A stretch of DNA of 64,000 nt from Tenrec ecaudatus (GCF_050624435.1 NC_134547.1:33877419-33941418); one strand, 5' to 3'; positions 20,645 to 33,436 are shown, counted from the first letter of the stretch. Notes: generated by a model from the sequence alone, not told the origin. Made by a program: numbers and translations.

Positions 20645-21020
20645 CAGCCATGTTCGAAATGGGCTGTCATGTCCTGACCTCTCCAAATTGACCCAGAACC
20701 TCAGACATGATCTTATTTGGAATTAAGAGTCTTTGACCTACTAATTCTTAAATTCATATATGATCAGAGGACTAGAATGGCCCTACATTTTTTTAAAAAG
20801 GTGGTGATATGAAGACAGACGCAGAGATTAGAATTATGCTGCCACAAGCCAAGAAGCCACCTGAGGCCACCAGGAGCCGGAAGAGATGCAGAAGTATTCT
20901 CCTTGAAAGCCTTCAGAGGGAGCGTGGCTCTGCATGGCTCTGCAGCTGACCGTGGCTGTCAGTGTTCTGTTGTTCAAAGCTACCTGGTTTGCGGTGGTTT
21001 GTTGGGACAGCCCTGGAACA
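20645..21020 (+). repeat. MLT1-like MaLR LTR, plus strand
   Basis: The block order is 'CATGATCTTATTTGGAATTA', 'GACGCAGAGATTAGAATTAT' and 'TGCTGCCACAAGCCAAGAAG', then a 3' end with 'GTTCAAAGCTACCTGG' and 'GGGACAGCCCTGGAAC'. This is the sense orientation of the family also seen at 5723-6105. Confidence 0.6.
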
Positions 21021-21740
21021 CGAGTATCATATTCTTGTGCACCAGGCCCGCATTGATGCTCTCCTTCCACAAACCACGTTGAGGGTGAGAGCTCCTGAGG
21101 CCACTCTTGTTGCCCCCTTCCTTGTCAGCCACACTTTTCTGCTCTGCACCGAAGTTTTGGGTTTCAAGTAAAATTTCCCAAAGTGACATTGGCTGAATAC
21201 TTGGGATTTCATATTCTGTTGCTCTGAGAAGGTTTGCTTTTATTTTTGTTTCTTCAACCATCATAATAAGGCGTTCTAGCATATTTTCGGCAGCCCAGTG
21301 GCCTCTGGCTGTCTGCATGGTTCACTTGGTCTTCCCCTCACAGTTGCATAACGATGACAGGCATTCTAACCATCGTGCCCTAATACAAGGAAGGCATAAG
21401 GGATTTTCCACTTGTCTCTCTTATTCTAATCAGAGAAGGAAGTATTTTCCACAAGCCCTTAGAACTTCCTAAAATCTCATTGGCCAGAATAAGGTTACAG
21501 GCACTTGCTATTCTTGCAAGGAAGACTTGGAAAGTGAGCCTATGAGATGGAAGTCCATTCTTGTGGAACATGGAGTAATTAAGAGGGAGGGAGTGGGGGG
21601 CTGGGTAGAAAACCGGTTGTTGGGTGGTGATGAGCATGCTCACCTTGGTTTTCCTCCCGGGACCAGGCTGTGGGCATCTCGGCGCTCAGCACTGCTGTGC
21701 CTCAAATCTATCCGAGAATGAGCTTTTCTTTTACTCTCCG
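21021..21740. other. Unassigned stretch
   Basis: About 700 bp. Short frames occur on both strands, none recognisable. Confidence 0.5.
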
Positions 21741-21958
21741 AAGGGACCCCTGGTAGCAGAGTGAGTTACCAGTTGGGACTGCTAATTTCAAGGTCAGTCG
21801 ATCGAAACTACAGCTGCTCCCTGGGAGAAAGATGAGGCTTTTTAGTCCTGTAAAGGTTCATAGTCTCAACAACCCATTGAGACTTTTCTCCTTTGTCCCA
21901 TAGGGTCACTCTGAGTTGGACTTGACTTGATGGCAGTGAGTGAGTTGTTTGGCTGAAA
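21741..21958 (+). mobile_element. AfroSINE copy, plus strand
   Basis: 'GGGACCCCTGGTAGCAGAGT' start, 'CTACAGCTGCTCCCTGGGAG', 'CATAGGGTCACTCTGAGTTG' and a 'TTGATGGCAGTGAGTG' end. Confidence 0.85.
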
Positions 21959-21984
21959 AAAACATGGTACCCTAGACCAATGTT

Positions 21985-22290
21985 GTGGGATGAGTAATGA
22001 CTCCAGAGATGTCTGTGGCCCAGACTCCAGAGCCTCTCACTATATTCCCTTACACAGCAAAAGGAATTTTCAGATGTCATCATATTTACGATCTTGGGAT
22101 GGAGAGAGTATTCTGGATTTTCAAGGTGGAGAGGGAGCAACAGAGTCAGAGAAAATGATATTTAGATGGAAACAGAGGACATAGCCTGTGGCTCTGAGTC
22201 TCTAGATAGGCGGGCAGTAAAAGCTGGAAAAGGCCAGGGGCACAATGTCCTGAAGAAACAGCTCTGCCAACACCTCGCTTTTAGCTCTGT
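21985..22290 (+). repeat. MLT1-like MaLR LTR, plus strand
   Basis: 'GGATGAGTAATGACTCCAGA', 'CCTTACACAGCAAAAGGAAT', 'GATCTTGGGATGGAGAGAGT' and 'CTGGATTTTCAAGGTGG' follow the family order. The 3' end is lost near the next SINE. Confidence 0.55.
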
Positions 22291-22298
22291 AAAACCCA

Positions 22299-22535
22299 AG
22301 GAGCCTTGGTGGGATTTTAAAGCACTTGGCAGCTAAGGATAAGGTCGGTGATTTGCACCATCTGAAGGTTCAAGAAAAGAAGCAAAAATGAAGGAAATCC
22401 TTAACGAGATGAATTGGCACTTATGAGCTCAAACAGCACTGACCATGACAATGGCACAGGCCTGGCAAGGTGTGGGTACCTTATACACAAGGACATTATG
22501 AGTTGGAGTCAACAATTAACAGCCAGACCCGTTTT
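22299..22535 (+). mobile_element. AfroSINE copy, plus strand, with extra internal sequence
   Basis: The head 'AAGGAGCCTTGGTGGGATTT' and 'ATAAGGTCGGTGATTTGCAC' and the end 'CATTATGAGTTGGAGTCAAC' match. About 80 bp between them is not SINE-like. Confidence 0.65.
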
Positions 22536-23877
22536 GGACTTCTAACTCATAGAAAGATAAGATAACAAATGTGTGCTAAGTCCCCACATATGTGGCAAAT
22601 TATTAGAGCCCCTTCATTGTCTTCTAGAGGCCTTTTCTCCCTAGAGCCTTCCCTGTGTCCTTGGGCCTCCCCCTGCACATCCCCACCCCCACCCCATTTC
22701 CATACGCAGAGCCTTGCTAAAAACCCACATGCTAATGGTCTCCTGGTATCCTCCTCAGTCAGTCTGAAGTCCTTCACGATCTTGCTGGGGATTTTGTTTG
22801 GCCAATGTCCCTCATCTGTTGGGAGTGTGAATCTCTGTCTCAAATAATCTCAGTAAAAGTTTCTCATCAATGCCCACTAGATCACCTTTGACCTGAGAAC
22901 ACTGGCACTCAGTCCCCATGATTAGTGACGGGTATAGTGATGGGTAAAGCAGCAAGGTTCGCAGGCCTTGGATCACCTCTGAGCAATGGTACCAAGGAGC
23001 AGGACGTTGCTTCCCAGTGAGACCGGGGGTGAACAGAACCAACTAGAAGATGAATGCTGGCATGGCAGCCATGCAGCTCCTGGCACGTCTCCAGCCCAGT
23101 GAACGGTGCTCTCATGCAGCAATGCTGGTGCTGAGTATGAGTATTCACATCGTGGTGAACGTCACAGCTCTGCAGGTGAGACCTGGCTCTGACTTGAGAC
23201 GGTGTTTTCGGACAGAGGATAGGCATGTGCAACAGTGTATTGATGGAAAATAGCACTTGTGGTGACTCACTGTAAACACCCCTACCTTTTCAGCAGGTGA
23301 GGAAAACTAAAATAGTAGATCACTCTTTGATACCCCTACTTAAGACACCTGGTATATCCTACCATCTACCTTAGATACGTTTGTGGGCCTGCGGGATCAG
23401 GTCTTCCTGGTTGTAAGAGGCTGACACTGACTCTGAATGGCCTGCCTTCTAGTGTGTTCAGCAACACAGAATCATCGGAATCTGGGAAACTGCTGAGTCA
23501 GCAGCTGTACTTGCTCATACTTCATCTCCCACATCCTCATTCTCTGCCCCAGATCTCTTCTTTGAACTTGTTTGTCTCCTCTGTTTGCTCTGTTCCTCAC
23601 ACGAAGTGGTGGCCTATCCTGGGTCCTTTCTGTATCTTAGCTGCTTTGCTTCATGTTCCATTGCCAATCAACCCAACCTTCCTTGGCTCCATAAAGGCTG
23701 CAGAAGAGAGATGGGACTGAAACCATCACCAGTGGAGGAGGTGATGCTGCCCACCTTATGCTGCTTGTCCTCAGCTCATACACTGAGCAGGGCAGGGGGA
23801 GGGACCCATTATCTGAGAATAAGTTATGTGTATGGGTTTAAGCCCTAAAATATGTCCAATGCAAAACCTTTACCCCA
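22536..23877. other. Unassigned 1.3-kb stretch
   Basis: No repeat family recognised. Open frames up to 115 codons on either strand have no family features. Confidence 0.5.
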
Positions 23878-23946
23878 AAGGTGAAAGGTCAAGGAAATGG
23901 GCCAGTTTCACTCCAAGGTGAAAGGTCAAGGAAATGGGCCAGTTTC
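23878..23946 (+). repeat. Short tandem duplication, 37-bp period
   Basis: A 32-base segment starting AAGGTGAAAGGTCAAGG at 23878 recurs exactly at 23915, separated by five bases. Confidence 0.9.
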
Positions 23947-24024
23947 CTCCTAGAGGATTAGAGATGATCTATCTTACTGTTAATCAGGCACATAAAAACA
24001 AACAAACATTGTACATGCATTCAA
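23947..24024. other. Unassigned short stretch
   Basis: It ends in an AAACAAACAAAC run. Nothing else recognised. Confidence 0.5.
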
Positions 24025-24495
24025 TGGTGCATTAAAGATGTTTTTATAAGTTTTATTATTTTAAAGAAATCTTCATAGATTATATGGAGGAGATGAACCT
24101 TGAAAACATTATGCTGAGTGAAATAAGTCAGGCATAAAAGGAAAAATATTGTATGATCCTAATAACGTGAAATATATGGACTAGCCAACTGTCTAGAGAC
24201 AAAAGTCTATAGGATGGCAGGGGATAAGAAAGAGGCATTGCCTGAGAGCTCTTAAATTTTTTGCAGGTGATGGAAATCTTTGGAAATAATAGTGGTGATG
24301 ATTGCATAAGATGATGAAAATAATGACTGAATTATATGTGTAAAATGAGGAGCTGATATCAAGGGTTCAAGTAGAAAGAAAATGTTTTCAAAATGATGAT
24401 GGCAACATATGCACAAATGTGCTTGACACAATGAATTAATGTATGGATTGTGATGGGAGGTGTAAGAGCCCCCAAGAAAAGTATTTAATAATTAA
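24025..24495 (+). mobile_element. L1 3' end with tail, plus strand
   Basis: The ORF2-end region ('GAAAACATTATGCTGAGTGA', 'AATAAGTCAGGCATAAAAGG') leads into the same last ~150 bp as the other L1 copies ('ATGAGGAGCTGATATCAAGG', 'TTGACACAATGAATTAATG') and an A-rich tail. It lacks the long upstream UTR found at 10787-11689, so it may be another L1 subfamily. Confidence 0.75.
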
Positions 24496-26792
24496 AAAAG
24501 TAAAAGGAAGCTGTTGAAATTAATTTTAATAATATATTTAATCCCCCCCCCAAAGAAAACAAAACAGATCCTCAGCTGTCAGGCCTCCTTGAGGATGTTA
24601 TTGACTTGGAAACCCATACTATTCGGGGCACACATCTTTCTCAGTCTAGTTCACATCCAATTATGAACCCATGAGGGGTATAAACCCCAGCCCTCACTGA
24701 CTAAAACACCTCTGCAGGGCTACTACAGGACCCAGACTCCCGGGGTGTTGCCTGGGGTCTTTGTTGGTCGTATATTACAATACAATTTTCCCTCTGCCCA
24801 AGATTCCACCTTGCCCTCTATTCCACATTCCTGCCTGGGAGCTGCTGCTCCGGGAACCCGCTCCCTGGTGGAATATCCTGAGCTTTAGCCAGTCTGGGTG
24901 CAATGAAGTTAAGTCTGTGCTCAGAGCAGTCCAGCTTCATCACAGCAGGGTTGCCTTTTGTCCTGTCCTCCTGTGACACTTCCAGGAAGCTCTGAAGCAG
25001 AGCAGAGAAAAGCCAGCGGGCTGGCTGCACAAGTCCCAGAGACAGGGACCTTGAGGAGAAACACATGGTTGTGCTGTAATGTCCCATAGCATAAATGTGC
25101 AAAGGAAAACGGCGGTCATGGTCAGTCGGCTTCACACAGAGCCCATGTGAGGGGGCTTTGCTCTCCCCCACAGGATAAAACCTGGGCCAATTTGTGGACC
25201 TTCAATATGTCTTGAGATCACAAGACAAGTAACTGCTCAAGAACATAGTGGTGAGTGTTGTTTTGTTGTTGATCACAAAGAACTAAACTTCCTGTTTGCC
25301 TACTCCCATGCACAAGAAAATCAAAGCAAAAACCCAAGGAGTTGATAAAAGCCCAGGGAAATTTCTCTACACTCATCTTGCATGATTTACAAAATTGAGG
25401 TAAGGGCCACCACAGATTTTTATTATTTGTATGTGGTACCAATAAACTAGTTTGGTCTGCCTGCAGTCACCTCCCAACCTCACAGCCATTCAGAGTTTTG
25501 CAGAGAAGCAACCTTCCTGAGCTCCATTCCTGTGTTATAAACAAAAATATTGAATGACTCCCAGCTGGCACCGGTCTTAAATGAGAACCCTCAGTTTTCC
25601 AGCTCTTCCCGAAGCTTCCCTCCTTTTCTCTTGTGTCTAGTTGACGCCATCAGGGAATGTTGCACTAGAAATGGAATCTTAACTGACCGGGTTTTTTTTC
25701 TTAAGGATTTTCATCTTAATAATTCCCCAAGCAGTAGAGATATGAGACCTTATGAGAATGGAAAAAGATGCACTGATAGGTCTGAGTCCTCACTGAGATT
25801 TGAAGACAAGACCCTTCAAATGCTGGGCTCTGGGTGGAAACTCCGCTCTGACTGCTGCTGGCCTTGAGACCAACCACACCGTTCTCTTTCTGACCTGGGT
25901 TTTTGTCTTGGGAGGAAGATGTTGGTCATAGAATGAATAATTCCAAGCTGCCCCCTGATTTGCAAGTCCTTTGTTCATATTTGGGCGCAGAGTAGCAAAG
26001 AGCTCTGTGTGTGAGGGAAACGCTGGTGTTAGGGTTCTCGTCAGTGCTTCTCGGTCCTTTTGGTGGGAAAAACTCTAAGGCCATGTGTCATATCGCCAGG
26101 CTAGATGAGCCAATTCTCAGACCCTGGAGGCTCCCTAGTCAGGGTGAGATTGACACATGTCCCAGATTCTCCCTGTCCCTAGAGAAAATGGAAGGGAAAT
26201 TTTTCATTTGCGGGAAAAGAGGGCTCCCAAGTAGACTGTGGTGGTGATTACACAACCCTTCTTGATAGGACTGAACTACTGCATTGAGTGATACATTAAT
26301 AATAGCTCAATAAGGTTAAAAAGAAAAGCCAAGTCATTATTTTGAAGTGTAGTGTACATCTATGTGAATCACAATTTGCACTCCCTTCCTGGGGTTCAGT
26401 GGGACTTACATCTGTTTAGAAGTCTAGAAGCAACCATAGATGTTGGAGTGTTTCCAGGGAACATTCACCAATGACTTGTAACCATCTGCCCCAGGCCATC
26501 CCCTAGGCACTGTCCCAAGGATATCTCAAGGACTCATGAAGGATGCTTGGGTTAATCTCATCACTTGAGCATTAGAGAGTTGGTTTTGTTAGCATATGGG
26601 ATTCAATGGAATGTAGGGACTTAATGTCCCTAGATTATTATCTGCCAACATATCCCCTTTCCAAATTTCAGGATCCCATGTATGCCCTGGTAATGTCCCT
26701 CCCTTAAACATTAGGCACCTTTTGAGGCTGGGAACCCAGTTGGCATTGAAATCTACTTACTTTTGATAAAACTCATATAAGTGGGGGGGAAA
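24496..26792. other. Unassigned 2.3-kb stretch
   Basis: A C-rich run lies near 24543. The longest frames (117 codons minus at 24818-25171; 105 codons plus at 25550-25867) show no known motif. Apparently single-copy. Confidence 0.5.
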
Positions 26793-27160
26793 TCGATGTA
26801 TTTGAATTGTGGTACTGACAGACTACTGGAAGAATCATGGACTGCTAAAAGAGAAAACACATATGTCTTAGAAGTATGACTAGAATGCTCCTTACAGGCA
26901 AGGATGGCTAGACTTTGCCTCATGTACCTTGGGTATGTTATCAGGAGAGGCCCATCCGTGGAGAAGGACATCATATCTGGTAGAGTGGGAGGGGGCAGAG
27001 AGAAGAGGAAGCCCCTCTATGACATCTTAACTCCAAAAATGACCTGAAGCATAACAATTGCGAGGAAGGCTCAGGACCAGGCAGTGTTTTATCTTATTGT
27101 ACAAAGAGTCATTCTTCTTTAGAGCTGACTCGACAGCACCTAACAATAACAGTAACATGA
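26793..27160 (+). mobile_element. RTE 3' end, plus strand
   Basis: 'GATGTATTTGAATTGTGG', 'CATGGACTGCTAAAAGAG', 'AGAATGCTCCTTACAGGCAA' and 'GGACCAGGCAGTGTTTTATC' are followed by a 'CAGCACCTAACAATAACAG' tail. It covers the C-terminal coding end and the tail, 5'-truncated. Confidence 0.85.
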
Positions 27161-29397
27161 CAAAACTATGGTTTGGGTTTGCAGTGACATCCGATGTGTT
27201 ACCAAAAGAAATAGGCTTTTGTTTCCAGGTACACCTGAAACTTTGAGGTTTGTTTTGAATGCAGTGCTGAATTATGACTCTGAAAGCCTGAACATGTCTT
27301 TCTTTTACCACTTTATTAATTGTAAGTGGGAGCAACCCTTTATAATCTACACCAAGAAAATGGTGGACACGGTTATAGAGGCTGGACAGTTCCAAGTCTG
27401 TGAGTCAGATGTCAGGCTGGAGGCTTTTCCTGAATCATACAGCTGCAAGGGCTGATAAAAACAAGATTCGCTGCTGAATCAAGTCTGAAGAATTGTAGGT
27501 AAAAATGACAAGCCAGACCAAGATTCAGAGCCAAAATCAACGTAGCTTTTCAAGACCATGTTCATGTATTAGACGCAGCTTATATTCCCTAAGAAACTTT
27601 CCTTCATTTGAATTGCTGATCATGGAAGATTTCATCGTACACACGATTCCATCATGGAGGATGACTGCATCTTAACTGCTATCCCACTGAGACTCCTGGC
27701 CCTGCCAGGTTGACACACAACCTTTATTATCGGTACTAAGGACGGTCCTATGAGAATTTCATTGGGAAACTTTATCCCGTTCAGCACTGGTCTTGTTTGC
27801 TCAGATTTCTTTTTGTTCCCGAAACACAAAGAACTTTATCAAGAAAGAAGTTTTGAGTCCATCAAGAAAGGCAGCACTGGTGCTTTGCTGTGTCAGAAAT
27901 GGAAGAGGGCAGACGTCACTGGGAAGGTTAGGGAGTAGAGCACATAAGCTTTGGAAGGCTCTAGACCTAGATGAAGGACCTACCAAGAACCAATAGCGTC
28001 ACTTTTGATAGCTTTAATTAATAAAGTGTTCCTTTGATCTTATAGCAATACTTTTTGACCCACCCTCATAAATACAGCTAGCAGGCTTGCCTTCCTTGAG
28101 GGAGGGACACAAATCACGGTCCTTTAAAGCTTACTCTGAGTTTTGGACACAAACGGAATCTGTAGGGAAATGTCAGGGCTACAGGATGGATGGGTGACAG
28201 TTTCTCCATGAAATTCCCTAATATCGCCCTTGCTACCCTCAAGAATGAGCCAATGCATTGTCCTGATGGGTAAAAAAACATTCCCAGCACAACTTTCCTG
28301 AACTTTTTCTCACCAATGCTGTTTTCAATTTTTTGGTAACTTTTCTATAATAAACCCCTATGATTAACTAACAAGTTTACTCCCTTGAGAATTGTATAAT
28401 ACTGTGACCATCACCTTGGGAGCTGACCTTTATACCTTAAGTTTAACTGGATCAACGGAACCTTTAGAAACCACTGGATTGATTGGAACTGTTTAAAAAC
28501 AACAACAAGACATTTTTTAAATTGTGAACTGTGTGAACGTTTACAGAGCAGACTATCATCTTATATTTAATGATTCGTATACATACGGTTTCATCTCTTT
28601 AATTGCAATCCCCTTCATGTAAGTCACCCATCCTACCTCCTCTCTGTTTCCTAACCCCTTTCACAACTCTTCGGGACTTTGTCCTTGGGCAAAGGATGCC
28701 ACCTTGATTATAAATGATTAATTATTCTAAGGTAGGCACACCCCACTAGCATTATTATTCTGCTTATAGACCTGTCTATTGTTTGGCTGACAACTGAGCC
28801 ACTTCACTCTAGACCCAAAGAGTGACCAAGGGATATGACCTTGGGAGATCTACCAGTTTCTGTTTGACCAACAAACTTAGTCCCTTTCATGATTTTGGAT
28901 TTTGTTTCCCATTTTTCTCCCATTCTATCCAAGATTTTCTGATAGAATCCCTTTCAGAGCAGTTGGCAGTGCTAACCAAGCACCAGCTAGTTCTTCTTGT
29001 CTCGGGGTTGTGGAGACTCCTCTTTGCATTGACCCTTTTATTTAAAGGCGTCCCAAGGAGGCGGAGATAAATACAGTGCTGAGAGAATTTGTCTGTGGCT
29101 CTATTGTACTGATCAAAGAGATATTTCAATACATTTTGTTTGGAAATAAGCCTATGTATGTATCAGCTGGATCTCATAATAGTCATCATTTTTTACTTGT
29201 CCTTTTGTTTTGGTTTTTCTCACATTAAATTTTTTTACTCCTACTTACAGGCACAGGAAGATAGACAGAGCATTTACCATTTCAGTGTGGATCCCAAGTG
29301 TAAACAGGTATGCACACATATCCACACACAGGACTTTCCAGAAGTGCTAGTATATTTTAATTTCTTTGTTTTCTATGAAATTTTTTGGAGGGCCCTT
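27161..29397. other. Unassigned 2.2-kb stretch
   Basis: Region 28480-28810 has a pyrimidine-rich, AT-rich texture that vaguely recalls afrotherian L1-associated sequence, but I cannot assign it. A 95-codon frame at 27168-27455 has no recognisable domain. Confidence 0.45.
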
Positions 29398-29447
29398 TAT
29401 GTGTATGTCTGTGTGTGTATGTGTGTGTGCATGTGTGTGTGTGTACT
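29398..29447 (+). repeat. (TG)n microsatellite
   Basis: An alternating TG run with a few TATG and CATG interruptions. Confidence 0.9.
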
Positions 29448-29759
29448 GCTTCAGTGGTTTTTGCTTCTCTGGAGAACCTAGTTCAAGACAACAATTCCCT
29501 CTTTTCTAAGAACTTGAAAAGGGAGTTCTGTTTTTCTGGTGAGATCAGATTTATAAGCCTACTTTTCTCCTCACACTGCCATCTCCTCCCTCTGTGGCAC
29601 ACAGGAAGTGAAAACTATTATTTCCTGCACATTTCCAGGTCAATGAAAGCCAGATGGTGACAGCTCTCTTCTTGGGGTCACATATTTTCCCCAAATGATT
29701 TCTCCATTGTTTCTGGGAGCCATCAAATTGACCTCCCACCACTTGTTTTTCAGTTTGCC

Positions 29760-32700
29760 TTACTGAGGTGGCTTGTGTGTTGCTGTAATGCTCAGCTATG
29801 TCACTGGTATTACAAATGCTAGCAGGGTCACTCAGGTTTCAGCAGAGTTTCCAGACTTAGGACAGAAAAGAAAGAAGGAATTGGGTGCTCAATTTAGAAG
29901 AATTAGCCGCTGAAAACCTTATGCAAAGCTTGGAAACATTGTCAGATACTGAAGGCCTGCTGAATGGAAGTAGAACATTGTTGGAGACAGTGCCAGAGAT
30001 GGGCCCTCAGGTTGGAGGGTGCTTTAAATGTGACTGAGGAGGAGCTGCTTCTCAGAGTGGAGTCGAACATGGTGACTTGAGTGGGGGGAAGTCTGTGGGA
30101 GTGGAGCTTTTGCTGACGAGGCACAATTCAACGTAAAGAGAAAGAGTTGCAAAAATCTATTAATGATTGAAACTTGGAATGTGTGACGTATGAATCTAGG
30201 AGAATTGGATGTTGGAAAAAATGAAATGGAATGCCTAAAGATCAATATTCTAGGCATTCATATGCTGAAGTAGACTAGACTTAGCTATTTTGAATCAGAA
30301 AATCACATAATTTATTATGCTGGGAATAACACAGTCAAGAGGAATGGCGTTTTATTCATTGTCAAAAATGACTTTTCAAAATCAATCTTGAAGCACAATT
30401 TTGTCCGTGGTGGAATTATATCCATCCCCCTTCAAGGCAATCAAACCAACACCAGCTATTATTCAAATTTATGCATCAAACTCAAAAGCTAGTGATGGAC
30501 AATTGAAAAATACTACTAATGACTTCAATCAGAAATTGATCAAATGTGCAATCAAAATGCATTGATTGATAATTACTGGTGAATACAATGCAAAAGTTAG
30601 AGACAAACAATAGTTGGGAAAATATGGTTTGGTGATAGAAATGAAGCTGGAGATCTCATGATAGAATGTGGCAAGACCAATGATTTGTTCATAGCAAAAA
30701 CTTCTCCTGATGGGATACACAGATATCAAATTGACTGCATCTCTGGGAAGAGATGCCCGAGAAGCTCAATATCCACAGCTAAAACAAGGCCAGGGCCTGA
30801 TGGTGGAACAGACCATTAATTGCTCATATGTAAGTTCAGGTTGATGCCGAAGAAATCCAAACAAGTCTGTGAGAATCAAAGTATGGCCTTAAATCTATTG
30901 CATTTGACTTTTAAGAACAGATTTGGCACATTGAACACTAATGATGGAAGACCTGAGGAGCTGTGGGAGGACATCAAAAGCCTTCATAAAGAAAGCAAAG
31001 CGTTATTGAAAAGACAGGAAAGAAAGGCGAGATCAATATGGCTATCAGAACACTCTGAAACTTGCTCTTAAATGTAGATTAGGTAAATCAAATGGAAGAA
31101 ATGATGATGTCAACAAGCTGAGACAACGTCCAATATTATATTATAGTGAAATATGCAAAGGGAAGAACACTCTCAGCATATCTTAAATGGAAAGAACTCC
31201 CAAAAAATCAAACCATGAGTTGCAATATTGAATTATCTATGGGCAAAATATTGCATAATGCAGGAAGCATTGTAGAACATGGAAAGAATGCACAGAGTCA
31301 TTGTACCAAGAAGTAGTCAACATTCCACCATTTCAGGAGAAAGAGCCAGTGGTGTTGAAGGAAGAAGTTCAAGCTGCACTGAAAGTAGTAGTCAAAATCA
31401 AGGCTCCAGAAATTGATGGGCTACCAATTGAAGTGTTTCAAGAAGATGATGAAGCATGGGCAGTACTTATTCATCTATTTCAGGAAATTAGGAAGATAAC
31501 TACTTGTCTACCTTACTGGAGAAGATCTATATTTGTGCCCATTTAAAGGACAGACAATCCAACAGAATGCTCAAACTATAGACCAGCATCATTGGTATCA
31601 CATGCAAGTAAAATTATGTTGCAGATCATTCAAGAATGGTTGCAGTTGTACATTAACAGGAAACTGCCGAGATTCAGGCTGGATTCAGAAGAGGAAATAA
31701 ACAAGGGATATCACTTCACTGCTGATGGAGGTGGATCTTAGCTCAAAGCAGAGAATATAAAAAAGATATTTACTTCTGTTTTCTTGACTAAAGCCAAGGC
31801 ATTTAACTATGTGGGCCATAATGAAACATGGGTGACCTGGAGAATAATGGTAATTCCAGAATACGCAAATACTCCCATGTAGAATCTATACATTGATCAA
31901 GAGACAGTAGTGTGAGCAGAACAAGGGAATATTGCATGGTTTAAAATCAGGTCAGGTATGTGTCAGAGCTGTATCTTCTCATCATACTCATTCAATCTGT
32001 ATGTTGAGCAAATAATTAGAGAAGCCGGATTATATGAAGAAGAATATGGCACCAGGTTTGGAGGAAGGATTATTAATAACTTGTGGTCTGCAGATGACAC
32101 AACCTTGCTTGCTGGAATAGAGGAGAATGTCAAGCACTTGCTGATCAAGATCAAGGATTGCAGCCTTCCCTATGGATTACAACTCAATGTAAAAAAGACC
32201 AAAATCCTCACAACTGGACCAACAGGTAAGTAATATCATAATACATGGAGAAAAGAATAAAACTGTCAAGGATTTGATCTTGCTTAGATCCATAATCAAT
32301 GCTCATGGAATCAGCAGTCAAGAGAACAAAAGAGGCACTGCATTGAGTAAACCTACTGCACGAGACCAGTTAGCAGTATCGTAAGGCATGGATGCTACCT
32401 TGAGGATTAAGGTACACCTGGCACAAGCCGTGGCATTCTCAATCGCCTCATATGCATGTGAAAGTTGAACATCGAGTAAGGAAGACTGAAGAAGACCTGA
32501 TGAACCTGAACAGTGGAACTAACAATGAATATCGAAAGTTCCATGGCCAGCTGAAAGCACCAATTGATCTGTCTTGAAAGTACAACCAGAGTGCTGTTTA
32601 TAGGCAAGGATAGCAAGATTTCATCTTAAACACTTGAGAGAGTTTCAGGTAAGCCCCTGGAGAAGAAATCAGAGTCCTTGGAGAATGACGTCACAGGTGG

Positions 32701-32836
32701 TAAAGTACAGGTTTGACACACAGGCTACAACAAGGCATAGAAACAATCATGAGGATGGTGCTGAAGTGGCAGGGCAGTGTTTCATTCTTTTGTGCTGGGG
32801 TTACTATGGGTCAGAACCGACTCGATGACACCCATC
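29760..32836 (+). mobile_element. RTE (BovB-like) LINE, near full length, dead
   Basis: About 3.1 kb with both ends. The 5' leader begins near 'TGAGGTGGCTTGTGTGTTGC' and has 'TTCCAGACTTAGGACAGA'. Coding relics follow: an AP-endonuclease-type domain at about 30150-30740 (fragments 'NNTVKRNGVLFIVKND', 'VGKYGLGDRNEAGDLMIE') and a reverse transcriptase at 31300-32235 ('EVQAALKVVVKIKAPEIDG', and 'SADDTT' for the YADD catalytic box at 32087). Stops and frameshifts abolish the ORF. It ends with the family tail ('ACTATGGGTCAGAACCGACT'). It lived by target-primed reverse transcription. Confidence 0.9.
31301..32235 (+). pseudogene. RTE reverse transcriptase domain relic
   Basis: Two readable pieces remain: 31301-31546, with the fingers region and 'EIDGLPIEVFQED', and 31958-32233, with 'LYVEQIIREAGLYEEE', 'GGRIINNLWSADDTTLLAG' and 'LNVKKTKIL'. 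The catalytic Tyr of YADD is Ser. Stop codons and frameshifts separate the pieces. Confidence 0.88.
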
Positions 32837-32837
32837 A

Positions 32838-33060
32838 ACAAGGTGATCCTAAACATGATCCAAAGGGTTTTATGGCTGACTTTTCAGAAGTAAATCACCA
32901 GGACATTTTCCCTACTCTGTCTTAGTCTGGATGCTCTGTTGACACCTGTTTATCATCACAGCTAACAGACCAGTGGTGGCTGTGAATGAATCTATTGGCC
33001 AGGAATTAAACCCAGCTCTTCTGCAAGGCAGGCAAGAATTCTGTCCCTGGCCACCTTTAC
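32838..33060 (-). mobile_element. SINE with tRNA-Gly-like head, minus strand
   Basis: In sense the head lies at about 33000-33058: 'AGAATTCTTGCCTGCCTTGC' then '...GGGTTTAATTCC', like tRNA-Gly boxes A and B. The body at 32905-32960 ('CTGTCTTAGTCTGGATGCTC') is the reverse of the RTE 5' leader seen near 29840. It sits directly after the RTE tail. Confidence 0.65.
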
Positions 33061-33436
33061 TATATCTCTACAGGCATCATTGATATCTTCTATAGATTGT
33101 CTTAAAGAAATTGCAAATACAATGCCAACAACAAAAAATGAAACTCCTGGACATTAGCTTCACAAAAATGAAACTCTGGTTACCCGCCTCTCAGTAAAAT
33201 TAAGTCACTCTCTCTTCAGTTGCTTAAGCTCAGAATCGAGGGACCACCTAAGATTCTTCCTGTTTTTCAGCAGCCACATTCAAACTGGCAACAACTCTGC
33301 CCAATTCAAAGTGGGAGGAGGCCTCAAAAAGTCCCAGACAAAATTTCATTATCATTTAATCAATTGTTTTCATGAACTTTTGAAGCTTCCTTTGGCATCT
33401 GTCTACATTTGTCCATAGTAACTGTTCTGTTTTTCT
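33061..33436. other. Unassigned stretch
   Basis: About 375 bp. Nothing recognised. Confidence 0.5.

Noticed and set aside
31301..32235. Host reverse-transcriptase-like gene
   Set aside because: Stops, frameshifts and a lost YADD Tyr, and it is embedded in a LINE with family ends.
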